Below, piece by piece: positions 61,768 through 64,000 of a stretch of DNA of 64,000 bases. A program made the translations under genes and the position numbers. Under the pieces are notes generated by a model that was not told the origin of the DNA, ran no database searches, and worked only from the letters and a program-made list of their open reading frames with translations. Each line of letters begins with the position of its first letter. Position 1 is the first letter of the stretch. The stretch comes from Neolewinella maritima (GTDB lineage: Bacteria > Bacteroidota > Bacteroidia > Chitinophagales > Saprospiraceae), in NCBI RefSeq assembly GCF_923081025.1, contig NZ_CAKLPZ010000001.1:620001-684000 (forward strand), given 5' to 3'.

Positions 61768-64000
61768 TTACATCTTCACGAAGGGCCGGATCGTCTGGCG
61801 CTGGCCTTCGATCACCCGCAGACGGTACACGCCGGCGGGAAGGGTGGCTACTTCCAGATCCGAGCGCAGCAGCTCCCCTTCCTTATCGAAGGCTTGCTCG
61901 CTTACGGTACGCCCGGTCATATCGGTGACGATGATACGTACACGTCCGCTGTAATCACTGCGCAGTTCGAGCGTTGCGTTCAGGTAGATGGGGTTGGGAT
62001 ATACATCTACGGTGGGTTCGGCTATGGGTTCGTCGACCGGGGTAGTGAAGCCGAGCATACCCATTTCCCGGCTGGTACCGCCACTACAGTTGGTGGCCGT
62101 CTCACCCAGTCCGGTCGGCACAGCGCCCGCCAGGCTCAGGTGTAGCTTATCGAGCTGGGCTCCGGCTTCCCGGTAGGCAAAGTCGACGGTGTTGCTTCCT
62201 GCGGTAAGGGCTACCGTGATCGGCAGCTTGTTCCAGTTGAAGCCGCTACCGTAGCGAATGCCTCCGCTCCACTTGTACCAGGCACTGCCGTTCACACGCA
62301 CCCAGTACGAATCAGTCTGGTTGTTGGCCGCGCTGATACGGGCGAAGAGGGTATAGCTGCCGGTCGCCGCATCTTCCAGGGTAAACCGCAGGTAGTTAGC
62401 GGCCTGGTCGGCGGGTGGCGTATTCATGGACCGACCCACGGGGAATACGGCGTAGCTACCATTTGCGGCAGCTGCGTCGCTGCCTACAGTCCAGCCAGCG
62501 CCCACTGCACTACACTCTGCTTCCAGCCAGAAGGTGTTATTGCTTGCGGTCGGAGGTTCAGGTGGGGTAGGATCAGTCGGGTCGGGATCGGTGGGAGGTG
62601 TCGTTCCGCCGCAGTTCTCCGCAGCGATTCCAATACCGGTCGGCAGGCCGGGTGTCTTGCTCAGGTACAGCTTATCGAGCTTCGTACCGTCCTCACGGAA
62701 GGCAAAATCGATCGTATTCGCGCCCTGCTGCAGGACGGGCCGGTCACCGGTCAACTCGTTCCAGACAAAGCCCAGGCCCTGCCGGATACTGCCGTTCCAC
62801 TTGTACCAGCTACCGTTGTTGATGCGTACCCAGAACGAGTCGTCGTTACCGTTGGCGGCATCTACCCGTGCATAGAGGAAGTATGCACCGGATGCTGCGT
62901 TCGGTACGGCAAAGCGGATGCGGTTAGCGGGCACGTCTGCGGGTGCGGCGTTCATCGAATTTCCGTTCAGCACTACGGCGTAGCTTCCGTTCGAGGCGCT
63001 GGCCGTGTTGATCACGGTCCAGACACCACCCACCTCGGCACACTCTGCTTCGAGCGAGAAGGTCGACTGGGCGGTCGTGGGCGGTTCATTGGGGTCGGGC
63101 TCTTCACCACCATCATTCGTACAGCTGGCATCGGTCTCGCCCGTACCCGTTGGTGCGGTGGTCGACTGCGTGACGTGCAGTTTGTCCAGCTTAGCACCGT
63201 CTTCCCGGTACGCTACATCGATGATGTTATCGCCTTCATTCAGATTAAGGGCTACGGGCAGGCGATTCCAGTTGAAGGAGCCGCCCTGCTTGATTCCGCT
63301 GAACCACTTGTACCAGGCACCGCCGTTTGCGCGGATCCAGAAGGAATCATCCCCGCCGCCTGCCGCACTGATGCGGGCAAACAACTGGTAGCTTCCCCCC
63401 GCCACGCTCAGATCGAAGCGAATACGGTTAGTAGCCACGTCTCCGGGTGATGCCGTGTAAGCATTGCCCTGCATGACCACCGCATAACTTCCATTGGCAG
63501 CAGCAGCGTCCTCGACCACGGTCCAGGTGCCACCTACCGTAGCACACTCGGCCTCTAGCCAGGCAGTGGTAGGCAGGGTGCCTGGATCGGTCGGTGGTTC
63601 AGGATCCGTAGGTGGTTCGGGATCGGTAGGGGGCTCCGGGGTAGTAGGAGCAGTGGCAATGATAGCCACCACGTCGGTATCGGTAGCTCCCCGGTCATCC
63701 GTGACCGTGAGGGTGACGGAGTAGTTACCCGTAGCAAACGTTACGTCCGGAGTAGGTCCGTTAGCTGTGCCACCGTTCCAGGCCCAGGCGTAACTCACCA
63801 GCGTACCATCCAGGTCCTGCGAGGCACTTCCATCCAGGCGTACCAGCAGTGGGGCCTCACCCGTCGTGGGGTTAGCCGTGGCTACCGCAATGGGCGCGTC
63901 GTTCTCGGCCGGTGGTGGGGCCGTGCCGCTCACGATCACGCGGAAGGTGGAGCTGGCCGTCAGTCCGTTGAAGTCCGTCACGGTGACCGTGATGTTCTGT
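61768..64000 (-). CDS. T9SS surface protein: PKD and three LEAECA modules (5' end outside window)
   Basis: At least 743 residues; the frame is open to base 64000 so the N-terminus is outside. Visible: the end of a cadherin-like domain (TVTVTDFNGLTASSTFRVIV), PKD (about 30-110 of the visible part), a linker with three EPPTDP repeats, three LEAECA-type modules (LEAECATVGGTWTV; LEAECAEVGGVWTV; LEAECSAVGAGWTV), further acidic PTDP linkers, and a T9SS sorting domain (VDVYPNPIYLNATLEL to IRPFVKM). Fourth member of the paralogous block. Surface location and glycan binding are inferred. Confidence 0.87.
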   Translation of the reverse strand, partial: QNITVTVTDFNGLTASSTFRVIVSGTAPPPAENDAPIAVATANPTTGEAPLLVRLDGSASQDLDGTLVSYAWAWNGGTANGPTPDVTFATGNYSVTLTVTDDRGATDTDVVAIIATAPTTPEPPTDPEPPTDPEPPTDPGTLPTTAWLEAECATVGGTWTVVEDAAAANGSYAVVMQGNAYTASPGDVATNRIRFDLSVAGGSYQLFARISAAGGGDDSFWIRANGGAWYKWFSGIKQGGSFNWNRLPVALNLNEGDNIIDVAYREDGAKLDKLHVTQSTTAPTGTGETDASCTNDGGEEPDPNEPPTTAQSTFSLEAECAEVGGVWTVINTASASNGSYAVVLNGNSMNAAPADVPANRIRFAVPNAASGAYFLYARVDAANGNDDSFWVRINNGSWYKWNGSIRQGLGFVWNELTGDRPVLQQGANTIDFAFREDGTKLDKLYLSKTPGLPTGIGIAAENCGGTTPPTDPDPTDPTPPEPPTASNNTFWLEAECSAVGAGWTVGSDAAAANGSYAVFPVGRSMNTPPADQAANYLRFTLEDAATGSYTLFARISAANNQTDSYWVRVNGSAWYKWSGGIRYGSGFNWNKLPITVALTAGSNTVDFAYREAGAQLDKLHLSLAGAVPTGLGETATNCSGGTSREMGMLGFTTPVDEPIAEPTVDVYPNPIYLNATLELRSDYSGRVRIIVTDMTGRTVSEQAFDKEGELLRSDLEVATLPAGVYRLRVIEGQRQTIRPFVKM

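Noticed and set aside
63590-63650. Short tandem repeat in the last T9SS gene encoding three EPPTDP units.
   Set aside because: Ordinary Pro/Asp linker between domains; three copies are too few to suggest phase variation.

Overview
The window looks like chromosome of a high-GC member of the Bacteroidota, most likely Saprospiria (Lewinella-like). This is an inference from C-terminal type IX secretion (T9SS) sorting domains on six large secreted proteins, TAnnTTTG-like promoter boxes, LytTR regulators, a three-parvulin chaperone operon, and the lack of strong Shine-Dalgarno sequences. It is mostly housekeeping chromosome with no complete mobile element; both edges cut a gene.

Layout. 1-5.9 kb: MATE exporter (5' end missing), BaiN-type flavoprotein, and a tail-to-tail LytTR regulator / TPR histidine kinase pair. 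5.2-9.8 kb: a CHT1-like Na+/choline-type symporter, a VanX-type dipeptidase and a BCCT transporter. 9.8-12.2 kb: MoxR ATPase, small SET protein, a strange 151-nt tRNA-like gene, and a zinc-peptidase-like gene. 12.3-22 kb: glycosyltransferases, an ergothioneine operon (DUF427-egtB-egtD), aroC, coaD, recR and the E2 component of pyruvate dehydrogenase. 22-36.6 kb: secreted T9SS proteins including a vanadium-haloperoxidase-like enzyme, TerC, an orphan TRAP binding protein, sugar porter, YigZ, QueE, SSADH, TonB, GIY-YIG, tRNA-Asp and a broken tRNA-Asp copy. 36.8-43.2 kb: three overlapping parvulin genes, a polysaccharide flippase and an SGNH hydrolase, followed by a 440-bp mosaic of five large hairpins with an exact 186-bp period. 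43.7-52.3 kb: one long minus-strand gene train (SIS isomerase, Maf, PpiD, a 57-aa membrane protein, LptC, LytTR regulator, a 49-aa double-glycine peptide, TPR histidine kinase, K+ channel, ExbD). 52.4-64 kb: four consecutive paralogous T9SS proteins built from PKD domains and ten copies of a carbohydrate-binding-like module.

Main candidates for something new: (1) an unlisted 49-residue peptide gene with a Gly-Gly leader lying between a LytTR response regulator and a soluble TPR histidine kinase, which resembles a peptide-signalling cassette; (2) a leucine-type tRNA body with a GUC anticodon loop and an 82-nt rod-like variable arm; (3) the 186-bp hairpin mosaic between two convergent genes; (4) promoter boxes 3-4 nt before start codons, which imply leaderless mRNAs. 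All calls were read by eye; no search or folding program was run.
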